Shown here: positions 1 through 7,054 of the stretch, in pieces
Layout of the letters: every line of letters starts with the position of its first letter
Numbering within the stretch: the first letter of the stretch is position 1
NCBI GenBank assembly: GCA_902494245.1
Contig: CABUSR010000027.1
Span: 1 to 26,075, forward strand
Length of the DNA stretch: 26,075 bases
Origin: an uncultured Collinsella sp.
GTDB lineage: Bacteria; Actinomycetota; Coriobacteriia; Coriobacteriales; Coriobacteriaceae
Reading direction: 5' to 3'
Notes under the pieces: generated by a model
Told to the model about the DNA's origin: nothing
Database searches by the model: none
The model's input: only the letters and a program-made list of their open reading frames with translations
Translations under genes and position numbers: made by a program

Positions 1-555
1 ATTCGCATGGACACCGACCTTGCGGCCGATACCATCACCTGGTCGATTGACTACGGCCGCTGCATCTTCTGCGGCCGCTGCGAGGAAGCCTGCCCCATGG
101 AGGCCATCAAGCTCACCGAGGAGTTTGAGCTGGCCGTCATGAGCAAGGAGGACCTCACCAGCAAGAGTGTCTATACGCTCGAGCACTGCTCGCGTTGCGG
201 CAAGCCGTTTGCCCCGCACAAGGAGATCGACTACGCCAAGCGCCTGCTGCAAAAGGCCGGCGGCATGGAGGCCATCCAGGCCGCCCGTACCGTTGGTATG
301 TGCCAGGAGTGTAAGCGCGAGCTCGACGCCCTGCGCGCCGCATCGGCCGTAAAGACCGGCAACGCGCACGGCATGGCTGCCAACGAGACGCTTGCGTCCG
401 GTGAGCCCCAGGGCCCCGGCATGGAGTATCTGGGCGGCCACGGCGTGAACCCGGAGTATATCGACCGCGAGCTCAACCCCGATGCGCCCGAGATTCCCGC
501 CGGTCCGGCGCCGGTCGAGGGCATCATCATGGATTTTGAAACGAAGGAGGAGTAA
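1..555 (+). CDS. hycF: Formate hydrogenlyase iron-sulfur subunit HycF/HyfH-like (5' partial)
   Basis: Electron-transfer subunit of a membrane-bound group 4 [NiFe]-hydrogenase, expected to pass electrons between the formate dehydrogenase side and the hydrogenase module. The reading frame is open to the window edge, so the start is missing. The first ATG is at 7, but alignment from memory with E. coli HycF puts the first 4Fe-4S motif upstream of the window. Counting from that ATG, the visible ferredoxin motif is C19-x2-C-x2-C-x3-C29, and a second four-Cys site (C61, C64, C99, C102) matches the zinc-ribbon-like part of HycF. About 70 residues, rich in Gly, Pro and Glu, extend beyond the usual HycF end. 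hycG follows after 2 nt. The identification rests on recognised family sequence and on the F-G-H-I gene order. Confidence 0.9.
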   Translation: MRMDTDLAADTITWSIDYGRCIFCGRCEEACPMEAIKLTEEFELAVMSKEDLTSKSVYTLEHCSRCGKPFAPHKEIDYAKRLLQKAGGMEAIQAARTVGMCQECKRELDALRAASAVKTGNAHGMAANETLASGEPQGPGMEYLGGHGVNPEYIDRELNPDAPEIPAGPAPVEGIIMDFETKEE

Positions 556-557
556 CC

Positions 558-1340
558 ATGGCCGAACCCACGCTTTTGCCCGAGCGGCTTCAGTACCGCC
601 CGACCAAGATCGAGCTCGACGAGAGCATCGAGAAGGCCAAGGCGACCCTTCTTAAGAAGATCAAGCGCTCGGTGTACGTCTACCGCGTTGACTGTGGCGG
701 CTGCAACGGCTGCGAGATCGAGATTTTCGGTTCCATCACGCCCGTCTTTGACGTCGAGCGCTTTGGCATCAAGGTCGTGCCCTCGCCCCGTCACGCCGAC
801 GTGCTGCTGTACACCGGCGCCGTGACGCGTGCCATGCGCATGCCGGCCCTGCGCGCCTTTGAGGCCGCACCCGATCCCAAGATCGTGGTGTCCTATGGCG
901 CGTGCGGCTGCACCGGCGGCATCTTCTACGACAACTACTGCGTCTGGGGCGGCACGGACAAGATTCTGCCGGTCGACGTCTACATTCCCGGCTGCCCGCC
1001 CAGCCCCGCGCAGACCGTCTACGGCTTTGCCATGGCGCTCGGTCTGCTGGACCAAAAGCTCCATGCCGAGACCACGGTGGAGGCCGCCGGCGAGCAGGCC
1101 GATATCCTGCACCCCGGCGTGCCGTACAAGCTGCGCGTTGCCATCGAGCGCGAGGCTCGCGCCATGAGCGGCTACCGTTACGGCCGCGACCTGGCCAACG
1201 AGTTTATGGATACGCTCGAGGGTGCGCCCAAGGGCGATATCCGCGGTGCCATGGCGCTGCTCATCGATAAGCAGGACGATCCCCGCCGCGTTGAGGTCTA
1301 CTCGGCGCTGCAGGATCTGGTGCTGGCCGGAGGTCGCTAG
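558..1340 (+). CDS. hycG: Formate hydrogenlyase [NiFe]-hydrogenase small subunit HycG-like
   Basis: Small subunit of a group 4 [NiFe]-hydrogenase (NuoB/PSSE-like family). It carries the proximal 4Fe-4S cluster that feeds electrons to the NiFe site in the large subunit, on the cytoplasmic side of the membrane arm. The protein has 260 residues, close to E. coli HycG (255). Cluster ligands are visible as C49 and C52 in GCNGCEIE, C116 in GACGCTGG and C146 in PGCPPSP. Cys46, just before the pair, is an extra cysteine. The ATG lies 2 nt after the hycF stop, and the downstream hycH ATG follows the TAG with no gap, so the genes look translationally coupled. The catalytic large subunit HycE is not in the window and should lie upstream. 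Confidence 0.95.
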   Translation: MAEPTLLPERLQYRPTKIELDESIEKAKATLLKKIKRSVYVYRVDCGGCNGCEIEIFGSITPVFDVERFGIKVVPSPRHADVLLYTGAVTRAMRMPALRAFEAAPDPKIVVSYGACGCTGGIFYDNYCVWGGTDKILPVDVYIPGCPPSPAQTVYGFAMALGLLDQKLHAETTVEAAGEQADILHPGVPYKLRVAIEREARAMSGYRYGRDLANEFMDTLEGAPKGDIRGAMALLIDKQDDPRRVEVYSALQDLVLAGGR

Positions 1341-1922
1341 ATGGAGCTCACGGACCGCTCTGGTTACTTTGCGGGTCCCGGCATGCTCGGCGGCTCTTTT
1401 GGCGACGCCTCGCGCGCAAGCGTCGAGGCCGCCGAGGGCGTCGCCGACCCCTGCCTGGACCACGCGCCCGACCAGGTGGTCTTCTACGAGCTCACGCGTA
1501 AGTTTGTGGAGACCGAGGAAGACATTCCCCAGGAGGCCTGCGACGTGCTGTACTACACGCTCGCCGTGGGCCACCACACCGGCGTGCTCGACTGCTTTGA
1601 GCCGCGCCTGTCGGTGCCGGTGGACGTGTTCTATTCGCTCGTCGATGCGCTGCCGGAGGGGGAGGCCAAGACCAAGTTTGAGGCCATCCGCTCCTTTGGT
1701 GAGTGCCAGCTCGACAAGGCGGCGGTGCCGTCACTGATCGAGGCCTGCGATGCGCTGCTCGACGAGCGCGGTTTTCGCGGGTCGGCCAAGGCCGGCATCT
1801 CGGTGTTCGACGACGACTTTGGCCTGCATGCCCAGCAGGTCGCGTTCTTAATGAAGTTTCGCGATCTGGTGGAGCGCGTGCGCGATGTGTCGGGCGTGTA
1901 TCTGACGGGGAGGTTGCAGTAA
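1341..1922 (+). CDS. hycH: Formate hydrogenlyase maturation protein HycH-like
   Basis: HycH-family protein, needed for maturation or assembly of formate hydrogenlyase in E. coli; its exact biochemical role is not settled. The 193-residue product matches HycH from about residue 45 onward: the stretch starting VVFYELTRKF and the segment LYYTLAVGHHTGVLDC are close to E. coli HycH (136 residues). The first 45 residues are an extension rich in Gly and Ala with no motif I recognise. The start is fixed by its direct abutment on the hycG stop codon. The TAA stop overlaps the hycI ATG by one base. An alternative start inside the ORF would give a more usual length, but I see no better ribosome site there. 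Confidence 0.85.
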   Translation: MELTDRSGYFAGPGMLGGSFGDASRASVEAAEGVADPCLDHAPDQVVFYELTRKFVETEEDIPQEACDVLYYTLAVGHHTGVLDCFEPRLSVPVDVFYSLVDALPEGEAKTKFEAIRSFGECQLDKAAVPSLIEACDALLDERGFRGSAKAGISVFDDDFGLHAQQVAFLMKFRDLVERVRDVSGVYLTGRLQ

Positions 1923-2425
1923 TGGGTCGCGTTGTGGATGGTCGTGTGAACGGCGCCCCGTTTGCGGGTATCGTGCTCACGGCGGGAAGCGTGCTGCGTG
2001 CCGACGATGCCGCCGGCCCTGTGCTCTCCAAAAAGATGGAGGACGCGCCGCTTGCCGGCTGGTATACCATCGACGGCGGTCAGACGCCCGAGGACGATAT
2101 CATCGAGGTCAAGCGCGAGCGTCCGCCGCGCCTGGTCTTGGTCGATGCCGCCGACATGGCGCTGCCCGTCGGGTCCATTCGTTTGCTCGACAAGCGCGAT
2201 GTGGCCCGCAAGTCGATGTTCACCACGCATTCGCTTCCTTTGTCGATTCTGATCGAGGAAATCGAGCAATCGTGTGATGATATCGTCTTCGTTGGGATTC
2301 AGCCGGGCGACACGGAGTTCTACAACCCCATGTCCCCGGAAGTCTTTGACGCCGTCGACGCCGTGTACGACGCCGTGGCCGCCAACGACTTTTCCCACTT
2401 TGTCCGCTTGGGGCAGGAGCAATAG
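1922..2425 (+). CDS. hycI: Hydrogenase maturation endopeptidase HycI-like
   Basis: Nickel-sensing aspartic-type protease that trims the C-terminus of the hydrogenase large subunit once the NiFe site is loaded. The protein has 167 residues (E. coli HycI 156). The family pattern is clear: GSVLRADDAAGP with Asp29, VDAADM around residue 80, and TTHSLPL with its His correspond to the three Ni-binding residues of HycI (D16, D62, H90 in E. coli); GIQPG also matches. I chose the ATG at 1922, which overlaps the hycH TAA as TAATG and follows GGGGAGG at about 1905-1912. The reading frame is open further upstream, from 1703, but that part lies over hycH in another frame. Its presence, with HycH, identifies the hydrogenase as the formate hydrogenlyase type. 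Confidence 0.92.
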   Translation: MGRVVDGRVNGAPFAGIVLTAGSVLRADDAAGPVLSKKMEDAPLAGWYTIDGGQTPEDDIIEVKRERPPRLVLVDAADMALPVGSIRLLDKRDVARKSMFTTHSLPLSILIEEIEQSCDDIVFVGIQPGDTEFYNPMSPEVFDAVDAVYDAVAANDFSHFVRLGQEQ

Positions 2426-2464
2426 GAGCGCTTGTCCCTGCTGATTAGGAAAGAAGTGATTGAC

Positions 2465-3304
2465 ATGGCAGATTCCAAGGCAGAATATCCCGCTCCCGAT
2501 TGCCTGGCGCCCGCCGCGATCGAGGCCAAGACCGAGGCCGCCGGCGTGACCAAGGCCAACCTGCCGGTCGCAAGGGCCTTTCTGTTGGCAATGTTCGCCG
2601 GTGCGTTCATCGCCTTCGGCGGTCTGTTCTTTACCGTGTTCTTGAGCGATAGCACGCTGGGCTGGGGCGCCCAACGCGTCGTGGGCGGCCTGTGCTTTTG
2701 CCTGGGCCTGGTGCTCGTGCTGGTGTGCGGGGCCGAGCTGTTCACCGGCAACTCGCTTATGGTCTGTGCGCTCAAGAGCAAAAAGATCACCCTGGCTCAG
2801 ATGCTCAAGGCGTGGCTCGTCGTGTGGCTTGGTAACTTTGCCGGTGCCCTGTTCATCGTCTTTTTGGTGTACATGGCCGGCATCTATAAGCTCAACGGCG
2901 AGGCGGTCGCCAACTCCATGGTGAGCGTCGCCGCCGGCAAGGTGACGATCGACTGGGTGACGATCTTCTTCCGCGGCATCCTGTGCAACATCTTTGTGTG
3001 CCTGGCCGTGTGGATCGGTACCGCCGGTAAGACCGTGGTCGATAAGGTTGTGGGCATTCTGCTGCCCATCGCCGCCTTTGTGGCCTGCGGTTTTGAGCAC
3101 TGCGTTGCCAACATGTACTTTTTGCCCATGGGTGCCGTGATGCACGCGTGCGGCTATGGTGCCGACGTCGCCGGCGCCGATGCGCTCAACGCTGCGGGCA
3201 TTGCGTTTAACTTGTCCGCCGCCACGCTGGGCAACATCGTGGGCGGCGCGGTTCTGATCGCGCTCGGCTACTGGTTTGTCTACGCCAAGAAGTCCGAGGC
3301 GTAA
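2465..3304 (+). CDS. focA: Formate channel/transporter, FNT family (FocA-like)
   Basis: Integral membrane protein of the formate-nitrite transporter family, moving formate (and protons) across the cytoplasmic membrane. The 279-residue product has about six hydrophobic segments between residues 35 and 275. Visible FNT features are GAELFTGNSLM (residues 89-99, the omega-loop region), GFEHCVANMYFLPMG with the conserved pore His212, and TLGNIVGGAV near the end. ATG 2465 is preceded by AAGAAG at 2451-2456; a TTG at 2432 behind GGAG is an alternative that would add 11 residues. It lies 39 nt after hycI and before a strong terminator, so it is probably the last gene of the hydrogenase operon. That position supports formate as the substrate rather than nitrite or hydrosulfide. 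Confidence 0.88.
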   Translation: MADSKAEYPAPDCLAPAAIEAKTEAAGVTKANLPVARAFLLAMFAGAFIAFGGLFFTVFLSDSTLGWGAQRVVGGLCFCLGLVLVLVCGAELFTGNSLMVCALKSKKITLAQMLKAWLVVWLGNFAGALFIVFLVYMAGIYKLNGEAVANSMVSVAAGKVTIDWVTIFFRGILCNIFVCLAVWIGTAGKTVVDKVVGILLPIAAFVACGFEHCVANMYFLPMGAVMHACGYGADVAGADALNAAGIAFNLSAATLGNIVGGAVLIALGYWFVYAKKSEA

Positions 3305-3326
3305 GATACCGTCTGTTTGACGTTGG

Positions 3327-3363
3327 GCCTCCCGCGGGGCGTTGCCGTGCGGGAGGCTTTTTT
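3327..3363 (+). terminator. Rho-independent terminator after focA
   Basis: A 9-bp perfect stem, GCCTCCCGC (3327-3335) against GCGGGAGGC (3349-3357), with a 13-nt loop is followed directly by six T. It separates the hydrogenase/focA operon from the molybdo-oxidoreductase gene at 3427. Confidence 0.92.
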
Positions 3364-3426
3364 GGCCTGGGGCTCGTTCCCGGGCTGTTGGCCTGTTGTG
3401 TTTGGCTTGTGAAAGGGGTAATCGAG

Positions 3427-5544
3427 ATGGCATCTGCTGTGAAGCGTGACGGTCGCGCCGTGGTGACCACATGCGGGGGATGCTATGCCGATTGCGCCTT
3501 TGTGGCACGAGTTGAGGACGGTCGCGTGGCGGCCGAGTTGCCGGTGCCAGGGCATCCGTGCGCGGCGCGTGCCCTGTGTGCCCGCGGACGGCATCGCCTG
3601 GCAATGCCGTTTGACGAGCGCGACCGCATTGTGCACCCCATGCGCCGACGAGCTGATGGCTCGGGGTTTGATACGATTTCCTGGGATGAGGCGTTTTTGG
3701 AGATCGCGGCGCGCCTTGGGGGGATTGTTGACGAACGCGGGCCCCGTGCGCTGGGTATGACGCTCGGCGTGCCCTCGTTCGACCGTTACTGGGCGTATCG
3801 TTTTATGCATGCGCTGGGCTCGCCCAACGTATACGGTGCCGACGGCGCCTGCGAGGTAAGCAGACTTACCGGCTGGGAGCACAGTCTGGGCTATAGTCCC
3901 GCCTCCGACCTTGCGCGCACCGATTGCATCATGTATCTGGGGCGCTCCATTGTCGATTCGTCGACGATGGGGGCTGTTGATGCGCTCAACGATGCCCGTC
4001 GCCGTGGGGCGAAGATTATCGTGGTCGACCCACGGCGCAGCGGCTCGGCTGCGCTTGCCGACCGCTGGTTGCGCGTGCGCCCGGGCTGCGACCTGGCCTT
4101 GCTGTTGGGCATTGCGCATGTACTCATTGCCGAGGACTTGTGCGACCGCGAGTTTGTTGCCCGCTATACCACGGGTTTTGACGAGCTGGCGAAGGCGGCG
4201 AGCGCTTGGACGCCCGAGTGGGCCGAGTCGATGTGCGACGTGCCGGCCGCAGAGATCGCCGCCACGGCGCGTGATCTGGCTGCCGCCGCGCCTGCTGCCG
4301 TGGTGGACGCCGGCTTTCATGGCGGCATTGGCATTGCGTATGCCAATAGCACCCAGACCGCGCGCGCGATTTGTCTGGTCGATGTGCTGCTGGGCTGCAT
4401 CGGACACGCAGGCGGCGCGCTCAATCCACCTACACCGCTTGTGCTGGGCGACCTTGATCCCGCACGTTTTGCGACGCCGCCGGTGCCGCGCATATCCAAG
4501 CTGGGGTCCGAGCGCTATCCACTGGTCGATCCGGTGCGCGGCCTGTGCACGACCATCGGACAGTCGATTCTTGCCGGCGATTTGCGTGGGCTCATCGTCT
4601 ATGCCAGTAACCCCGGTGCGGGCTATGGCAATGCCGATGCGTGGCTTTCGATTCTGAAGCAGCTCGACTTGCTCGTGACAATTGATATTCGCTGGTCCGA
4701 GACGGCGCGCGCTTCCGACTTCGTGCTGCCCGATGTGACGTATCTGGAGGCCGACCGCGGCGTGGGCACGGTCGTGGGCCGCAGCGACGCGCGCGTGTTC
4801 TACCGCAACGCCGTGCTGCCCGTGCTGCATGACGACACGCGACCGGGGCGGGAGATCTTTGCCGGGTTGGCTGCGGCCTGCGGCGTTGGCGAGTGCTTCG
4901 ACTTTACGTCTGACGATCTGGCGGCTGCCCAGGTGGCGCCGTTTGGGATTGATCTGGACGAGCTCAAGGAGCGCGGTTGGGCCGATACGGGCGTGGCGCT
5001 GTCGTCGCGTACGGGCGAGCCGGTGATTCCGCTTGCCGGCGGTAAGATTGCGCTGGCAAGCGACGTATGGGAGCGAGCCGGCATGGGTCGTGTGCCCAAC
5101 TGGATCGCGCCGATGGTGGAGCCTGGCGCGGGGATGTTTCGCCTCATTAGCGGCAATCGACCCTTTGAGTCGCATACCTCGCGCAGGCTCGCGGCCCAAG
5201 GTGCCGCCGAGGCCGGATCGGACCTGGATGCCGTGCAGATGAATGCCGATGTCGCCGCTCGCATGGGTATCGCCGATGGCGAGGTCGTTGAGCTCGTGAG
5301 CGATATGGGCCGCGACCGCGTGCGCGTGGAGACGACGCCGTATCTGCATCCGGCGTGCATCTTTACGTCGGCCGCCCCCGGTGGGCGTTCGTTTGGCCGC
5401 GATGCCGGTGACGCTCAAGCCTTGGGCGTGGGCCCGCTCGACCATACGCCGTTGCGTTGGGATCCGTTGACGGGTGCCGCGCTCACCCAGGAAAACGCCG
5501 TTCGCGTGGAAAAGATCGCGGTGCGCGAGGATAATAACGAGTAA
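3427..5544 (+). CDS. Molybdopterin (bis-MGD) oxidoreductase, catalytic subunit, Cys active site
   Basis: Member of the DMSO-reductase superfamily, the group with formate dehydrogenases and polysulfide/thiosulfate reductases; the substrate cannot be read from sequence. The 705 residues show an N-terminal 4Fe-4S motif (C16, C19, C23, C51, the last within LCARGR), then the Mo-binding core. The residue expected to ligate Mo is C142 in GADGACEVSR; its codon is TGC (3850-3852), so it is Cys, not selenocysteine. Later segments include NPGAGYGNAD, SDFVLPDVTYLE and the C-terminal cofactor-binding domain beginning near FRLISGNRPF. No Tat signal is present, so it is probably cytoplasmic. ATG 3427 has a GGGG-type ribosome site. 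No iron-sulfur partner subunit or membrane anchor lies beside it. selA follows after 52 nt. A formate dehydrogenase role is suggested only by focA and the Sec genes. Confidence 0.82.
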   Translation: MASAVKRDGRAVVTTCGGCYADCAFVARVEDGRVAAELPVPGHPCAARALCARGRHRLAMPFDERDRIVHPMRRRADGSGFDTISWDEAFLEIAARLGGIVDERGPRALGMTLGVPSFDRYWAYRFMHALGSPNVYGADGACEVSRLTGWEHSLGYSPASDLARTDCIMYLGRSIVDSSTMGAVDALNDARRRGAKIIVVDPRRSGSAALADRWLRVRPGCDLALLLGIAHVLIAEDLCDREFVARYTTGFDELAKAASAWTPEWAESMCDVPAAEIAATARDLAAAAPAAVVDAGFHGGIGIAYANSTQTARAICLVDVLLGCIGHAGGALNPPTPLVLGDLDPARFATPPVPRISKLGSERYPLVDPVRGLCTTIGQSILAGDLRGLIVYASNPGAGYGNADAWLSILKQLDLLVTIDIRWSETARASDFVLPDVTYLEADRGVGTVVGRSDARVFYRNAVLPVLHDDTRPGREIFAGLAAACGVGECFDFTSDDLAAAQVAPFGIDLDELKERGWADTGVALSSRTGEPVIPLAGGKIALASDVWERAGMGRVPNWIAPMVEPGAGMFRLISGNRPFESHTSRRLAAQGAAEAGSDLDAVQMNADVAARMGIADGEVVELVSDMGRDRVRVETTPYLHPACIFTSAAPGGRSFGRDAGDAQALGVGPLDHTPLRWDPLTGAALTQENAVRVEKIAVREDNNE

Positions 5545-5596
5545 TTGACTCAGCTGATGTATTCGACTGATCCACGTTTCTTTTGAAAGGCTGCAC

Positions 5597-7054
5597 ATGA
5601 GCGATAGCCAGAACATGTCCGATGAGGTGCGCGCCCGCCTGCGCGCCATTCCTTCCGTCAACGAGCTGCTTGCCGAGTGGCCGGTAGTGAAGGCGGCGGG
5701 GGAGACCTGCGACGCGGTGGTCCATGCTGCCGTCACGGCTGAGCTCGACGAGGAGCGCGCCGCCATTCGCGCCGGTGCCGCCCCGCGCTCCAAGCGCGAA
5801 CTGGCATCGGCCATTGAATTTCGCGCACATCGCTCTGCACTGCCGAGCCTGCGTCCTGCCGTCAACGCCACGGGTGTGGTCATCCATACCAACCTGGGTC
5901 GCGCCCCGCTCGCGGAATCGGCCGCCAAAGCTGTGGCCGAGGTTGCGCGCGGCTACAGCACGCTCGAGTACAGCGTCGACACCTGTTCGCGCGGGTCGCG
6001 CAAGGAGCACGCCGCGCAACTGATCCGCTCACTTACCGGTGCCGAGGATGCGCTGGTCGTCAACAACAATGCCGCCGCGGTGCTGCTGGTGCTGGCGACT
6101 CATGCCGCGGGCAAAGAAGTTATCGTCAGCCGTGGCGAGCTCGTCGAGATCGGTGGCAGCTTCCGTATTCCCGACGTCATGGCGGCCTCGGGCGCCAAAC
6201 TCGTCGAGGTCGGTGCCACCAACCGCACGCATTTGGGCGACTACGAGCGCGCCATCACGCCCGATACGGCGATGATCCTCAAGGTCCATCCTTCCAACTA
6301 TCGCATCGAGGGCTTTCACGAGGAAGTGAGCTCAAAGGAGCTCGCCGCACTGGCCCATAAGCACGGCCTGCTGTTCTATGAAGACCAGGGCTCGGGGGCG
6401 CTGTTGCCTGACGACATCCTGGTTCGCGGCGGCGAGGAGACTACGCCCGCTTCGGTGGCGTCGGGGCTCGATATCGTGTCGTGCTCGGGCGATAAGCTGC
6501 TGGGCGCCGCACAGGCGGGCATTATCATGGGCCGTCGCGATCTGGTCCAGGCTTGCGGCTCACATCCGCTCATGCGTGCTCTGCGCCCGGGCAAACTGGC
6601 TCTGTCGGCGCTCGAGGCCACGCTGCGCGTCTACATGGACGGTGCCGATGTTGCCCATCGCGATATTCCGGTGCTCAGCATGCTCACGCTTCCGCAGGCT
6701 CATTTGGAGCGACGTGCCCGCAAGTTGCGCGATCGTATGGTTGCCGGGCTCGATAAAGCCGGTTGCCCGTGCGCCGTTGAGTTGGAGATTGTCGAGGAAT
6801 CGTCGACCCCCGGTGGCGGCTCGCTGCCTACCGTGGAGCTGCCCACGATGTGCGTTGCCGTGCGTCTTGTTGACGAGCGCCTGACGGTCGACGCGCTCAA
6901 GCGCTCGCTTGTCCAGGACTTCGACACGCCGGTTGTCACGCGAACTTCGCACGATCGCATCTTGTTTGACGTCCGTACACTTGTGGGCGACCGCGATATC
7001 GAGACGGCGGCGTCGACGCTTGCCGCATGCGTTGAGAAGGCGGTGCGCCGATGA
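5597..7054 (+). CDS. selA: L-seryl-tRNA(Sec) selenium transferase
   Basis: Pyridoxal-phosphate enzyme that converts Ser-tRNA(Sec) to Sec-tRNA(Sec) with selenophosphate. The 485-residue protein is near the usual length (E. coli 463). Family landmarks are the N-terminal AIPSVNELL (tRNA-binding domain), NATGVVIHTNLGRAPL (residues 90-104), the segment VVNNNAAAVLL, and SGDKLLGAAQAG with Lys300 in the place of the E. coli PLP lysine (K295). ATG 5597 follows AAAGG at about 5586. The last bases overlap selB as ATGA, so the two are coupled. The selenophosphate synthetase gene selD is not in this window and must be elsewhere if the pathway works. Confidence 0.96.
   Translation: MSDSQNMSDEVRARLRAIPSVNELLAEWPVVKAAGETCDAVVHAAVTAELDEERAAIRAGAAPRSKRELASAIEFRAHRSALPSLRPAVNATGVVIHTNLGRAPLAESAAKAVAEVARGYSTLEYSVDTCSRGSRKEHAAQLIRSLTGAEDALVVNNNAAAVLLVLATHAAGKEVIVSRGELVEIGGSFRIPDVMAASGAKLVEVGATNRTHLGDYERAITPDTAMILKVHPSNYRIEGFHEEVSSKELAALAHKHGLLFYEDQGSGALLPDDILVRGGEETTPASVASGLDIVSCSGDKLLGAAQAGIIMGRRDLVQACGSHPLMRALRPGKLALSALEATLRVYMDGADVAHRDIPVLSMLTLPQAHLERRARKLRDRMVAGLDKAGCPCAVELEIVEESSTPGGGSLPTVELPTMCVAVRLVDERLTVDALKRSLVQDFDTPVVTRTSHDRILFDVRTLVGDRDIETAASTLAACVEKAVRR

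Noticed and set aside
231..1577. Long - strand open frame opposite hycF-hycG-hycH; similar long antisense frames lie at 3280-5928, 13808-16090, 18414-19760 and 19919-22219
   Set aside because: They lie opposite recognised genes with strong motifs. Long open antisense frames are expected from the biased codons of GC-rich genes, and their translations are low-complexity with no recognised family.
1703..1921. N-terminal extension of hycI
   Set aside because: It overlaps hycH in another frame; the TAATG overlap with GGGGAGG at about 1905-1912 gives a HycI of normal length.
3850..3852. Selenocysteine codon in the molybdo-oxidoreductase
   Set aside because: The active-site codon is TGC and the frame has no internal TGA; I found no gene in the window that needs UGA recoding.
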